In this document: positions 54,821 to 63,491 of the stretch, piece after piece | Layout: each line of letters opens with the position of its first letter | Position numbering within the stretch: position 1 is the stretch's first letter | From: Sulfurospirillum sp. | GTDB taxonomy: Bacteria > Campylobacterota > Campylobacteria > Campylobacterales > Arcobacteraceae | NCBI GenBank assembly: GCA_030491005.1 | Contig: JAKZMJ010000005.1 | Location: forward strand, 62,001-126,000 | Direction of reading: 5' to 3' | DNA length: 64,000 nucleotides | The notes under the pieces: generated by a model | What the model saw: the letters and a program-made list of their open reading frames with translations, nothing else | What the model was told of the DNA's origin: nothing | Databases searched by the model: none | Made by a program: the position numbers and the translations under genes

Positions 54821-55522
54821 CTAATTTGCTATGGGTTTATTATATGAGGATTTGTTAGATGTTGCTAATAACTGTAATATCCATTTACTTGATATAAAAT
54901 ACTTTTCTCTTATCATCATACCTATAAAGCAATAATCAAATCCAGTACCATTTTTTTTTAATCCTAATATAGGTGAACCACTTAATCCATTTAAATATTT
55001 TTTATCTTTATCTTCTGTCTCTAAACTAAAACAATGCTCATAGGGACTTGTTTTAATATTATTAGCTTTAAGTAGTATTCTTTGAATTTTAACTTTTTTT
55101 TCATCATAATCAATTTCATTTATTACTTGAGGAAACCCATAGATAATACATGACTCAAATGAATTAGGCTCTAAAAAACATTCTTCAATTTTAAAAAAGC
55201 TATCTTTTTTAAAATTTTTATCTAAAATTTCTTTATCAATATTAATTATAACTATATCATATTTATCCGTATCATCAGTTTCATTTTGATTAGTTATATA
55301 ATTTAAATTATTAATTGGTAAAAAGCAATCACTTCCAAATATATATGGAACTGATATCTCGTCCTCTTTGAATTTATCTAAAACATGTTTTGCTGTAATT
55401 ATTAAGTATTCATCTTTATATTTAATGCCAAAACAAGTTCCTAATAAAGAATATGGATAATCATTGCAATCTCGTTCAAATAAGATAGGTCTAGAATAAA
55501 TACCAAATTCTTGTCGTGTCAT
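54821..55522 (-). CDS. Trypsin-like serine protease domain protein (probable cassette gene)
   Basis: 233 aa. Chymotrypsin-fold triad visible: His in IITAKHVLDKF (about 45), Asp in KYDIVIINID (about 88) and Ser in LNGLSGSPILGL (about 180, GLSGSP). No signal peptide or membrane helix, so cytoplasmic. Trypsin-like domains of this kind often accompany other effectors in defence systems. ATG 55522 has AAGGA 6 bases upstream and lies 12 bases after GTTAGAT, a perfect integron core site. attC H follows its end after the MITE copy 1 insertion, so it was probably a cassette. Confidence 0.75.
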   Translation of the reverse strand: MTRQEFGIYSRPILFERDCNDYPYSLLGTCFGIKYKDEYLIITAKHVLDKFKEDEISVPYIFGSDCFLPINNLNYITNQNETDDTDKYDIVIINIDKEILDKNFKKDSFFKIEECFLEPNSFESCIIYGFPQVINEIDYDEKKVKIQRILLKANNIKTSPYEHCFSLETEDKDKKYLNGLSGSPILGLKKNGTGFDYCFIGMMIREKYFISSKWILQLLATSNKSSYNKPIAN

Positions 55523-55534
55523 TATAATCCTTGT

Positions 55535-55541
55535 ATCTAAC
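55535..55541 (-). other. Integron core site (GTTRRRY) at the promoter-side end of the array
   Basis: On the minus strand GTTAGAT stands directly before the protease ribosome site, as R' does before other cassettes. To the right, 55542-55593 is AT-rich and no partner R'' or integrase is seen before the MITE. It may be the remains of attI or of an attC broken by the MITE. Confidence 0.45.
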
Positions 55542-55593
55542 TATTTATTATCAAACATTATAACCTAATTAGCATAATATACTATACAAATAA

Positions 55594-55768
55594 ACACCCC
55601 TGTGATATACTTCGACTTTATGAAACCGATACTAAGATAAAAAGAGATTTAGCTATACTAAGTGCTTATAAAGATGGATATACTCAAGTCAAGATAGCAA
55701 CACATCTGAAATTATCAACCTCAATGATTAGTAAGATTATCAAGAGTGATATTCAATCACAGGGGTGT
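55594..55768 (+). mobile_element. MITE-like element, copy 2
   Basis: 175 bp, direct repeat of copy 1 with near-identical interior. It lacks 20 bases of the left inverted repeat (lost between two TGAT repeats) and one G of the right repeat. Its interior keeps a Ser where copy 1 has Leu in the helix-turn-helix. The two copies flank the protease gene. 55769-55891 holds no recognised feature except the ribosome site of the next gene. Confidence 0.7.
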
Positions 55769-55891
55769 AGTTTTCTATTATGCTTCAAACTCTGCTGTAC
55801 TCGTGTTTAAAGATATAGTGAAAGTTTTAATTAAATAACATGTAATTCTATTTCATTTACTTTAAGATATCATAAATTATTGGAGTTCATT

Positions 55892-56137
55892 ATGCAAACA
55901 ATGGCAGTACAAATTCAAGATAACTATGTTCAAAACTTTATGAGTTATGTTAATAATCATAGTGAAAGCATTAGTATTACAAAAGATAAAAATCTAGGGT
56001 TAGACCCATATTTTTATGAAAGACAACAACAATTACATCAAATTAGAAATGATGTAAAAAATGGAAATATTAGATTATTATCACAAGAAGAATCAGACAA
56101 TGAAATAGAATTGTTTTTTAAAGAGTTAGAAAAATAA
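55892..56137 (+). CDS. Orphan antitoxin-like protein
   Basis: 81 aa. N-terminal MAVQIQDNYVQNFMSYV, then a long charged region with FYERQQQLHQIRNDVKNG and a C-terminal acidic helix resembles RelB/ParD-type antitoxins that pair with RelE/ParE toxins. ATG 55892 is chosen because GGAG lies 6 bases upstream; a TTG at 55880 overlaps that site. Only a remnant of a toxin follows. Family assignment is tentative. Confidence 0.55.
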   Translation: MQTMAVQIQDNYVQNFMSYVNNHSESISITKDKNLGLDPYFYERQQQLHQIRNDVKNGNIRLLSQEESDNEIELFFKELEK

Positions 56138-56140
56138 TTT

Positions 56141-56185
56141 ATGTTAATCACTAGAACGGAAAAATATCAAAAAAATTATTTATAA
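56141..56185 (+). pseudogene. Remnant of a RelE/YafQ-like toxin start
   Basis: 14 codons, MLITRTEKYQKNYL then TAA, 3 bases after the antitoxin-like gene. This matches the way RelE/YafQ-type toxins begin, but the rest is missing before the next gene at 56198. Very short, so tentative. Confidence 0.35.
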
Positions 56186-56197
56186 AAGAAGCTAAGA

Positions 56198-57427
56198 ATG
56201 AACTATAAAAATAAAGATTTATGTAAAATAAGAACAATAAGTACTTTTTTAAAGTTAGAGAAAAATAAAGATACATGGAAAAAAGAGATACAAAAAGCCT
56301 GTAAATTTTGTAAGCAATTAAGCAAAAAATTTAAACAAAAAAATTATACTGTTCAATCAATTAGAATAGTTACAAATGCTTTTGGAGAGTACTTAAATAC
56401 TAATTCTATCAATGAAGCAAAACAAGACTTAGAGTTTATAAAAAATATATTAGATTCAATTTCTTTTGATGATTTAAGAATAAGATTTGCAATAGGTGAA
56501 GCAAAAACATATGATGAGATATCTCTTTTACCAGAGCTTATACTACATTATGGCGATTTATGTAATGCTTGTGTAAATGTTCCTTTAGATAACTTTGGTA
56601 TTTTAGATAATAATCTAATCAAACATTGTGCAAAATGTGTAAAAGAAATCTCTAAGATAACACCAAGAGGTGAAGGGAATTTTAACTTTACTGTAAACTT
56701 TAATTGTAAAGAATTTATTCCTTATTTCCCAGCATCTTTTTTTAATGCTAAAACATCAAATTCGTATGTTATTGGTCTTGAGACACCTGATTTATTAGTT
56801 AATGTTTTACAAAATTTAGACTTTAGATATTCTTCTTCTAAGCATAATAAATTTTTTAAAAATGCTTCTATAAATATGAGTGAAGCTTTACAATATCATA
56901 TTGATATAATAAGAAAAATACTAGATACTTTTGACAATCAAGATTTTAAATTTGTAGGTTTAGACTCTTCTGCCGCACCATCAAAAGATTGTTCATCTAT
57001 GGTAAAAGTATATAAACTCTTAGGAGTTAAACATTTTGGTAATGCAGGAAGTCTTGAAGTGTCATCTTTATTAACAAAAGTATTTAAAAGTATAAAAAGT
57101 ATTCCATTAGTTGGTTTTTCTGGTCTTATGTTAGCTGTAATTGAAGATAAAGGTTTAGCAAGAGATGCAAGTCACAATAAATATGATATTAGAACATTAT
57201 TAAGTAACTCTGCTGTTTGTGGAATAGGTCTTGATACTGTTCCAATAGCAGGAAATACAAGCGTGAAAAAAATATCATCTCTAATGAGAGAAACAGGGAC
57301 ACTTGCATTTAGACTAGACAAACCACTAAGCGTTAGGTTATTTCCTTATCCAAACTTAAAAGCAGGACAAATGACTAGGTATGAAAGTGATGATTTATGC
57401 AATTGTAAAATTTTAGCTGTACCTTAG
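56198..57427 (+). CDS. DUF711 (UPF0210-like) family protein
   Basis: 409 aa. Matches the DUF711 family: N-terminal KIRTISTFLKL, IRIVTNAFGEYL, then GEGNFNFTVNFNC, YFPASFF and LDSSAAPSKDC (about 263) and a C-terminal GLDTVPIAGNTS. Such proteins have a pyruvate formate-lyase-like fold by annotation but no proven reaction. Two hairpins follow its stop. Base use is like the core genome, unlike the cassette region. Confidence 0.78.
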   Translation: MNYKNKDLCKIRTISTFLKLEKNKDTWKKEIQKACKFCKQLSKKFKQKNYTVQSIRIVTNAFGEYLNTNSINEAKQDLEFIKNILDSISFDDLRIRFAIGEAKTYDEISLLPELILHYGDLCNACVNVPLDNFGILDNNLIKHCAKCVKEISKITPRGEGNFNFTVNFNCKEFIPYFPASFFNAKTSNSYVIGLETPDLLVNVLQNLDFRYSSSKHNKFFKNASINMSEALQYHIDIIRKILDTFDNQDFKFVGLDSSAAPSKDCSSMVKVYKLLGVKHFGNAGSLEVSSLLTKVFKSIKSIPLVGFSGLMLAVIEDKGLARDASHNKYDIRTLLSNSAVCGIGLDTVPIAGNTSVKKISSLMRETGTLAFRLDKPLSVRLFPYPNLKAGQMTRYESDDLCNCKILAVP

Positions 57428-57439
57428 TTAATTCAGAAA

Positions 57440-57477
57440 GAAGTCTTTGTTTTAGCTAGTATTTCATCAAAGACTTC
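57440..57477 (+). terminator. Hairpin after the DUF711 gene
   Basis: 10-bp perfect stem GAAGTCTTTG (57440-57449) with CAAAGACTTC (57468-57477) and an 18-base loop. No T-run follows, so termination here is uncertain. Confidence 0.4.
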
Positions 57478-57502
57478 ATAAAGATAGCTTTTCTAACTTA
57501 CT

Positions 57503-57542
57503 TTCATCTAATAAAATTATTAGATGAAGGTATTTGTTTTTG
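57503..57542. terminator. Convergent terminator between DUF711 and the chemoreceptor gene
   Basis: 12-bp perfect stem TTCATCTAATAA (57503-57514) and its complement (57517-57528), followed on the plus strand by TATTTGTTTTTG. On the minus strand it lies about 20 bases after the chemoreceptor stop. The left arm belongs to a 22-base direct repeat also found at 59780. Confidence 0.6.
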
Positions 57543-57561
57543 TTCATTATGAAATTTTTGT

Positions 57562-59550
57562 TTACTCTTTAGCTTGTACTTTATCTTTTCCCCTAAATTC
57601 TTTTTCATCCGCACTAGTAACTATAAGCTTAGCAATACTATTTGTTTGATTTGCCACATCCTTAGTTTTGCTTGAAATAACTGCATTCTCTTGAGTTTGT
57701 TTATCCAGAGAAGTCACAGCATCATTGATTTGTTCAATACCTGATTGCTGTTCTTTACTAGATGATTCAATATCTTTAATAATAATCATTGTTTTGGAGA
57801 TATTTTCTTTTAGTCCAGTATACCCTTGTATCATTTCTGCTGCAATTTTTTTACCACCATTAGCTTTAGTAGTTGCATTTTCAACTAAACTTTTAATTTC
57901 ATTTGCAGCTTCTGCACTTCTTGAAGCTAGGTTTCTTACTTCTTGAGCTACAACTGCAAAGCCTTTTCCTGCTTCTCCAGCAGTTGCTGCTTCAACAGCT
58001 GCATTTAAGGAAAGAATATTTGTTTGGAATGAGATTTGATCAATTACAGAAATCGCATCATTAATTGAACTAACCTGTTCATCTATTTCATTCATAGCAG
58101 TTGTAGTTTGTTCAGCAAGTAATTCACCTTTATTTAAAGATGAATTCAGATCATTTGCATATTCTGCCATCATAACAACATTTGTAGTATTATCAGTAAT
58201 ATTACCAGTTATTTGTTCTAATTCTGCTGCTATTTCTTCAAGGGCAGCGGCTGATTCATGTGAGTTAGCATTTAAAATATTGACATTTTCAAGTAATACA
58301 TCACTGCTATTGTTAAGTGTTAATCCATTCGACTTATTTTCAATTAACATTTGTGTTGAAGAGTCACCTAAAGAATTAATACCATTTGCTAATTTTAAAA
58401 TATGTTCTTTAATTACTGAGGTATCAACTCTATTAGTATAATTATAATTCGAATATTCATTAAGTATGCGTAAAATAGCACCAATGTTTGCTTCAAGATT
58501 AGAACTCATTGTATTTAAAAATTGAGTCAACTCACTCAATATTAGATTAGATGTAGTAGATTTAACTTTTTTTGATAAATCACCTTTTGAAAGCTCTGCT
58601 AAAACTGCAATTGTATCATTTATTACAATTTTATCTTCTTCAATCAAATTCTTTGTTTTTATAATATTCTCATTTACAACTTTTGTCATTTCACCAATTT
58701 CATCATTTGTATTTATATCTATTGTTCCAGAATATTCTATTTCATTATTTAAGTATCTAAAAAAATCAATTAATGAATCTTTAAAGATATACATATTAGG
58801 AATTTTTTGTCTATTAATAAAAAATAAAACAATAAAAAAGATAAAAGCAAAAATAGTAAATCCAATTAATGTATATAAATAAATAGAATTTTCATTAAGT
58901 GCATCTTGAACTTCTTTTGATGTTCTTTCATCTAAGACAGCCATAAATTTATCTATGGGTTTTACTATTTTTGCTTTTTCAATGTGATATTGATTTGAGT
59001 GTGTAAGCTTAACAGCAAAAGCATTGTCTGGGTTTTTTTTAATATTAAATTTGCCATTAGAGTCTTCAAATAATCCTTTTGCTGCATTCATTGCAATTGT
59101 TTCTAATTTAATAAGATTATTAGAGTTTTTTTGTGCTTCATCTAAAAGTTCAAATTCTTTTTTTGTAAATCCTGCATTTTTCATCATTTGATTTAATGAT
59201 ATTGTTTGTCCATCAGGTTTTGGCTTTTGTCCATATTCTAATACTAAATCCCAATAAATTCTATTATAATTTTCAGGTCTTGCTTTTTTTCCGTTTCTAA
59301 TATAAATGATATCCCAATACATTTTTTCATATTTCGTATCACTTGTAGCAGAAAATGTTCTTGCTAATCTTGTAAGATCATCGGAACTTTGTCTCATTTC
59401 ATAAGCTAACAATAAAGATTGTACTTTTCTATCTTGAATAAATTTTACCTCTTCTGCTTGTTTATTAATAAGGTTAACTAAAAATAAAATAACCAAAATT
59501 GTAAATGCCCCAGAAAACATCAGTGATCTCAAAAATAACTTAAAACTCAT
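57562..59550 (-). CDS. Methyl-accepting chemotaxis protein
   Basis: 662 aa. Membrane helix at about 10-25, a periplasmic sensor of about 190 residues with two related W-D-repeats ([20 protein letters not shown] and [15 protein letters not shown]), second membrane helix at about 226-246, HAMP-like region, then the signalling domain. Its tip [28 protein letters not shown] has Thr and Ala for the common Arg and Gln. ATG 59550 was chosen because AAAGGA lies 8 bases upstream. Ligand unknown. It is in an inserted position beside accessory genes. Confidence 0.93.
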   Translation of the reverse strand: MSFKLFLRSLMFSGAFTILVILFLVNLINKQAEEVKFIQDRKVQSLLLAYEMRQSSDDLTRLARTFSATSDTKYEKMYWDIIYIRNGKKARPENYNRIYWDLVLEYGQKPKPDGQTISLNQMMKNAGFTKKEFELLDEAQKNSNNLIKLETIAMNAAKGLFEDSNGKFNIKKNPDNAFAVKLTHSNQYHIEKAKIVKPIDKFMAVLDERTSKEVQDALNENSIYLYTLIGFTIFAFIFFIVLFFINRQKIPNMYIFKDSLIDFFRYLNNEIEYSGTIDINTNDEIGEMTKVVNENIIKTKNLIEEDKIVINDTIAVLAELSKGDLSKKVKSTTSNLILSELTQFLNTMSSNLEANIGAILRILNEYSNYNYTNRVDTSVIKEHILKLANGINSLGDSSTQMLIENKSNGLTLNNSSDVLLENVNILNANSHESAAALEEIAAELEQITGNITDNTTNVVMMAEYANDLNSSLNKGELLAEQTTTAMNEIDEQVSSINDAISVIDQISFQTNILSLNAAVEAATAGEAGKGFAVVAQEVRNLASRSAEAANEIKSLVENATTKANGGKKIAAEMIQGYTGLKENISKTMIIIKDIESSSKEQQSGIEQINDAVTSLDKQTQENAVISSKTKDVANQTNSIAKLIVTSADEKEFRGKDKVQAKE

Positions 59551-59788
59551 AATCATATCCTTTATATATTGTTTGTGGTGTAGTGTATTATAATTATTAT
59601 AATTCTTGAATTAAAACATTAAAAAATATAAGTTATAAGTTATAAGGCTAATAGATATACAATTCAAAATACGTATCTTAGAGGACAATTGAAGCTAAAA
59701 ATTAGAAGAATGCTAAGCAAAGTTGGCATCATTTTAGATGGTTTACTACACTTAACGAAATATCAGAAATAGCTCTTGTGACTTACTT

Positions 59789-61324
59789 TCATCTAACAAA
59801 ATGTTTAAATTTGTCATAAGCTTCTTTTCCTCTTAAATTTCCCAAATCAGCTGATATCTTTGCATTTTGAACTGCTTTTTTTATATTACCTTTGCGATAA
59901 TAAGCTCCTCCTAATTCAACATAAGCTCTAGCATTTTTCGGATTTAATTTAATAAATTCATCCCAATATAAAATTATTTGATCCCAGTCTTTGCTTTTTG
60001 CTAAGATATAATCAATTAATAAATAATTATCTATATTATTAGGATTAACTTTTATTGCACTTTTCATGTTTATAAAAGCAGTTATGAAATCATATTTTTG
60101 AATATAAGCTTGTGCAAGACCATAATAGATACTATCATTGTTTAAATCAAGTCTTAGTGCTAAATTATACTTTTCTATTGCTTCATTTAGTAAAGATTTT
60201 TTTCTTAATTTATAAGCTTGGGAATTTAATACTCTTGAAAGATAGAGTTTTCTTTTTTTTAGTTTTTCTTTATATGGTCTAAGTTCATAAGCATACAAAA
60301 TATCATCTACAGCATTTTTTATATTTCCTAAGTATTTATAAGCAATTGAACGCCAATAAAAGATATCAGAGCTTTCAGCGTTTAATTCTATTGCTTTACT
60401 TAGTTGTATAAGTGCTTCTTTATATTTTTCACGTCTTACATTATTTTCACCTAATTCAAATAGTATTCCAGAATACTCCCCACTTAGTTCTAAACTTTTT
60501 TTAAGGAATTCATTTGCATCATTATATCTCGAAGATAAAGTAGCTACTTGTGCTTTATCAATATCTATATAACCATAAAGAGTTTTTAATTTTGGATATT
60601 CTTTTATATTTAAATTAGAGTTTTCAATAAACTCGTGCATTTGGGCATAAGAACCTCTCCATCTAGGGCTTAGTGACATCAAATATACTCCTCTAATACT
60701 AGAAGAGCTATTATCTAGTTTTAAGGCTTTTTTAAGAATTTCTTTATTTTTTTCCTTTTCTCCTGTTGTCATATTCAGTTTCATTAAAAGTGCATATGAC
60801 ACAATAGATGCACCATTTAGTTCAGAATATTTCTCAATATCATTATATGATTTTTGAAAATATTCAAACATTTTATTTATTTGCTCATCTTTTGTTTCAC
60901 TAATCCACTTGCTACCTCTTTCATACCAGCCCATATCATAATAATAAATTGCTCTTGCAAGATGGGCATTATAAGAATTAGGAATTGCCTCTAACCAATT
61001 ATTAAAAAACTTTAAGTAGCCTTCATCGTCGATTCTAAAAGTATTATATACAGTAAATAATAAACCTTCTTTTGTAGTATCTTTTTTATAAGTTTCATCT
61101 ATTTCTTTAAGATACTTTTCTAAGTCATCATATTTCATAGCAACTAATAGATTTCTAACTTTTATAGTGATACTATTTCTTTCATTTTTTTCAAGCACAA
61201 TTATTTCACGTTGTGAAGTTGTTTTTTCTGAAATAGGTTCAACTTTATTAAAATAATATATTATTAAGGTAGAGATTATGCTTACTGAAATAAGATATAT
61301 CAATATTGTTCTAATACTTTTCAT
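59789..61324 (-). CDS. TPR-repeat protein with N-terminal membrane anchor
   Basis: 511 aa. One membrane helix at about 7-23 (ILIYLISVSIISTLIIYYF), then mainly TPR units; the best are from about residue 285 on (ILFELGENNVRREKYKEALIQLSKAIEL, then DIFYWRSIAYKYLGNIKNAV) and near the C-terminus (ARAYVELGGAYYRKGNIKKAVQNAKISAD). Likely a periplasm-facing scaffold; partner unknown. The gap to the chemoreceptor gene (59551-59788, 238 bases) holds AT-rich sequence and no recognised gene. Confidence 0.75.
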   Translation of the reverse strand: MKSIRTILIYLISVSIISTLIIYYFNKVEPISEKTTSQREIIVLEKNERNSITIKVRNLLVAMKYDDLEKYLKEIDETYKKDTTKEGLLFTVYNTFRIDDEGYLKFFNNWLEAIPNSYNAHLARAIYYYDMGWYERGSKWISETKDEQINKMFEYFQKSYNDIEKYSELNGASIVSYALLMKLNMTTGEKEKNKEILKKALKLDNSSSSIRGVYLMSLSPRWRGSYAQMHEFIENSNLNIKEYPKLKTLYGYIDIDKAQVATLSSRYNDANEFLKKSLELSGEYSGILFELGENNVRREKYKEALIQLSKAIELNAESSDIFYWRSIAYKYLGNIKNAVDDILYAYELRPYKEKLKKRKLYLSRVLNSQAYKLRKKSLLNEAIEKYNLALRLDLNNDSIYYGLAQAYIQKYDFITAFINMKSAIKVNPNNIDNYLLIDYILAKSKDWDQIILYWDEFIKLNPKNARAYVELGGAYYRKGNIKKAVQNAKISADLGNLRGKEAYDKFKHFVR

Positions 61325-61447
61325 TTTACTTACCTTAATTATAATTTTTAATATTCATTTTAATGATGATAACATATTTTATATATGCTTATTGTATTAT
61401 TTAAATATAAAAAATAAATATATTTATAAGGCAGTTTTATTTTTATT

Positions 61448-62272
61448 TTATATTTTGTTAGCTAATATTTCTTTATTTATACTATCCCATAATTTTATTC
61501 GTTTTTCTAATGCTTCAATACATACATCTTGTGCTTCCATCCATTTTGAAGAATCATTTCCACATAATTGTCTAATCATATTTAATGCCATTGGACCATG
61601 TTCTTCTGCATCAACTTGTATATGTCTATCTAAATAATAAACAAACTTACTTAAATTAGAATTGTTTTGAGTATTAAACCTTCTTACAATTTTTATAAAC
61701 ATTAAAGGTATTAAATTCTCACGTCCAAAAGTAAAAATAGAAGCAATTAGATGAACTTTTTTTGTTTTGATAATGTCAAATGTAAAATCAATAAAATCTT
61801 TTATTTCATGCTTTATAGTAAGACTAAGATCTAAAGAATCAAGTGCACTTTTATAATCGATTTGTTTATCTAAAGATGAGATAAATTTTTTTATGATAGA
61901 AGTATCTGCATTTATTTGTGTCATGGCATCAATATACATCTCAAAATGACTAGAAGGTTCATTGTTTTCATTATAATCACTTTCTTCGCATAAAACAATT
62001 TCGTTTATTAGTCTTCTTGTTAATTTATCTCCTTTTGGTGTCCAAGGAATAGAAGTGTTGGTTAATTCACTTTGTAAAGCTTTTAATAAAGACATAAAGT
62101 CCCAAACTGCAAAAATATGAACTTTCATAAAAACCCCAATATCTTCTATTGATTTAATATTTGTATATAATTCATGATTAATTAACTGTGTTCGTAAGAG
62201 TTGAAGAGAATTTTCAATTTTATTTATTTCTGTCATATTATTAAAATTTTCAATTTTATTTATTTCTGTCAT
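61448..62272 (-). CDS. DUF3050 family protein (haem oxygenase-like fold)
   Basis: 274 aa. From about residue 24 it matches DUF3050: LRTQLINHELYTNIKSIEDI, FMKVHIFAVWDFMSLLKALQ, then HFEMYIDAM and DRHIQVDAEEHGPMALNMI. The His and Glu clusters fit a helical metal-binding haem oxygenase-like fold, no reaction proven. The start is duplicated: a 36-base tandem repeat gives MTEINKIENFNN twice, so translation may begin at 62272 or 62236; neither has a good ribosome site. Confidence 0.78.
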   Translation of the reverse strand: MTEINKIENFNNMTEINKIENSLQLLRTQLINHELYTNIKSIEDIGVFMKVHIFAVWDFMSLLKALQSELTNTSIPWTPKGDKLTRRLINEIVLCEESDYNENNEPSSHFEMYIDAMTQINADTSIIKKFISSLDKQIDYKSALDSLDLSLTIKHEIKDFIDFTFDIIKTKKVHLIASIFTFGRENLIPLMFIKIVRRFNTQNNSNLSKFVYYLDRHIQVDAEEHGPMALNMIRQLCGNDSSKWMEAQDVCIEALEKRIKLWDSINKEILANKI

Positions 62273-62279
62273 ATTATTA
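62236..62279. repeat. 36-bp tandem duplication at the DUF3050 gene start
   Basis: Sequence around ATTATTAAAATTTTCAATTTT and the following ATG codon occurs twice in a row (about 62206-62279), one copy per 36 bases, keeping the reading frame. It probably arose by slippage. Confidence 0.6.
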
Positions 62280-62458
62280 AAACTTTCTATTTTATTTTTT
62301 AAAATGTATTTTTACAAAAAAAATATTAAGATGTTATTAGATTTATACTTTAATTTTCAGAAAAATTAATATATTACTTATTTTTACATAATAAAAGATT
62401 ATGATTAACGATGGTTTTAAACACTTATGATATAATCGCCTTTTATATAAGGAAAAAT

Positions 62459-62866
62459 ATGGAAGATATAAAAGTACCCTTAGAACTTGTATCAGTTTTT
62501 TTATCTATAGTTGTAGTTATTGCAATGGGATATAAGTTTTATCAGTATAAACAAAATATGGATATATTAAAAACGCTAGAACAAATGAAAATTAATAAAA
62601 AACTAGCACTAGAAGATAAAGATTTTGTTTCTAAAAATATACAAGAGTATAAAACTGAACTAATGAAAAGTGAAGCAATAACAAAGTTGGTTTATCCTGT
62701 TTTTATAACTATTGCTGCTGCGTTATTATATTTTTTAAATTTATCCGAGGCTATGATACATTTTAATGTTGTTGTTGTTGTTTTTTTATTTTTACACCTT
62801 AATAAGCTACATACAAAAAATTTATTAATTTTTTTAGAAAAATTAAACTCTAGTGAGAAAAAGTAA
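62459..62866 (+). CDS. Small membrane protein of unknown function
   Basis: 135 aa. A membrane helix at about 8-26 (ELVSVFLSIVVVIAMGYKF), a charged helical stretch to about 85, and a C-terminal hydrophobic pair (VYPVFITIAAALLYFL and NVVVVVFLFLHL). No family recognised. ATG 62459 has AAGGA 5 bases upstream; a longer frame to 62411 is not used. TATAAT at 62430-62435 may be its -10 box. It is 3 bases ahead of hisH and probably cotranscribed. Confidence 0.65.
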   Translation: MEDIKVPLELVSVFLSIVVVIAMGYKFYQYKQNMDILKTLEQMKINKKLALEDKDFVSKNIQEYKTELMKSEAITKLVYPVFITIAAALLYFLNLSEAMIHFNVVVVVFLFLHLNKLHTKNLLIFLEKLNSSEKK

Positions 62867-62869
62867 AAA

Positions 62870-63481
62870 TTGACTGCTATTATAGATTATAATATTGGAA
62901 ATTTAGCTAGTGTTTACAATGCTTGTAAGTTTTTAAAGCAAGAAGTACATATAGTACAAGATCCAGAAAAGTTAAAATTATTTGATAGAATTATATTACC
63001 AGGAGTTGGGGCTTTTAGTTCTGCTATGGATTCTTTAGTACAAACTGGAATGAAAGACTCTATAATCCAGTATGCCTTAAGTGGAAAAAATATGCTGGGT
63101 ATTTGTCTTGGAATGCAATTACTTTTTGATACTTCAGAAGAATTTGGTAAGCACATTGGTCTTGGTCTAATAAATGGAACTATAGTCAAATTTGACAAAT
63201 CTAAAATGAGTAAAAATGAAAAAATTCCACATGTAGGTTGGAATACTATTAATACACATGATAATCACACTTTATTTGAAGGTTTACAAAATCCTTATTT
63301 ATATTTTGTACATTCTTATCATGTAAAAACTAGTAAAAACAATATCATAGGTAGTACAAATTATGGATATGAATTTACAAGTGCAGTACAAAAAGATAAT
63401 ATATATGGCTTTCAGCCACATCCAGAAAAATCTCATAATAATGGTTTGCAAATATTAAAAAATTTTATAAATCTAAAATAA
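62870..63481 (+). CDS. hisH: Imidazole glycerol phosphate synthase glutaminase subunit HisH
   Basis: 203-aa class I glutamine amidotransferase that feeds ammonia to HisF. IIDYNIGNLASVYNACKFL at the start, oxyanion region PGVGAFSSAM, nucleophile Cys in LGICLGMQLLF (about 83) and His-Glu in GFQPHPEKSHNNG (about 184) are present. The start is TTG at 62870; the first ATG is far inside the conserved domain. hisA follows 10 bases later. Confidence 0.95.
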   Translation: MTAIIDYNIGNLASVYNACKFLKQEVHIVQDPEKLKLFDRIILPGVGAFSSAMDSLVQTGMKDSIIQYALSGKNMLGICLGMQLLFDTSEEFGKHIGLGLINGTIVKFDKSKMSKNEKIPHVGWNTINTHDNHTLFEGLQNPYLYFVHSYHVKTSKNNIIGSTNYGYEFTSAVQKDNIYGFQPHPEKSHNNGLQILKNFINLK

Positions 63482-63491
63482 GGTATAAAAG

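Noticed and set aside
59557-59788. A transposase remnant in the chemoreceptor-TPR gap
   Set aside because: A short frame reading MLSKVGIILDGLLH was seen, but it is too short and matches nothing I can name.
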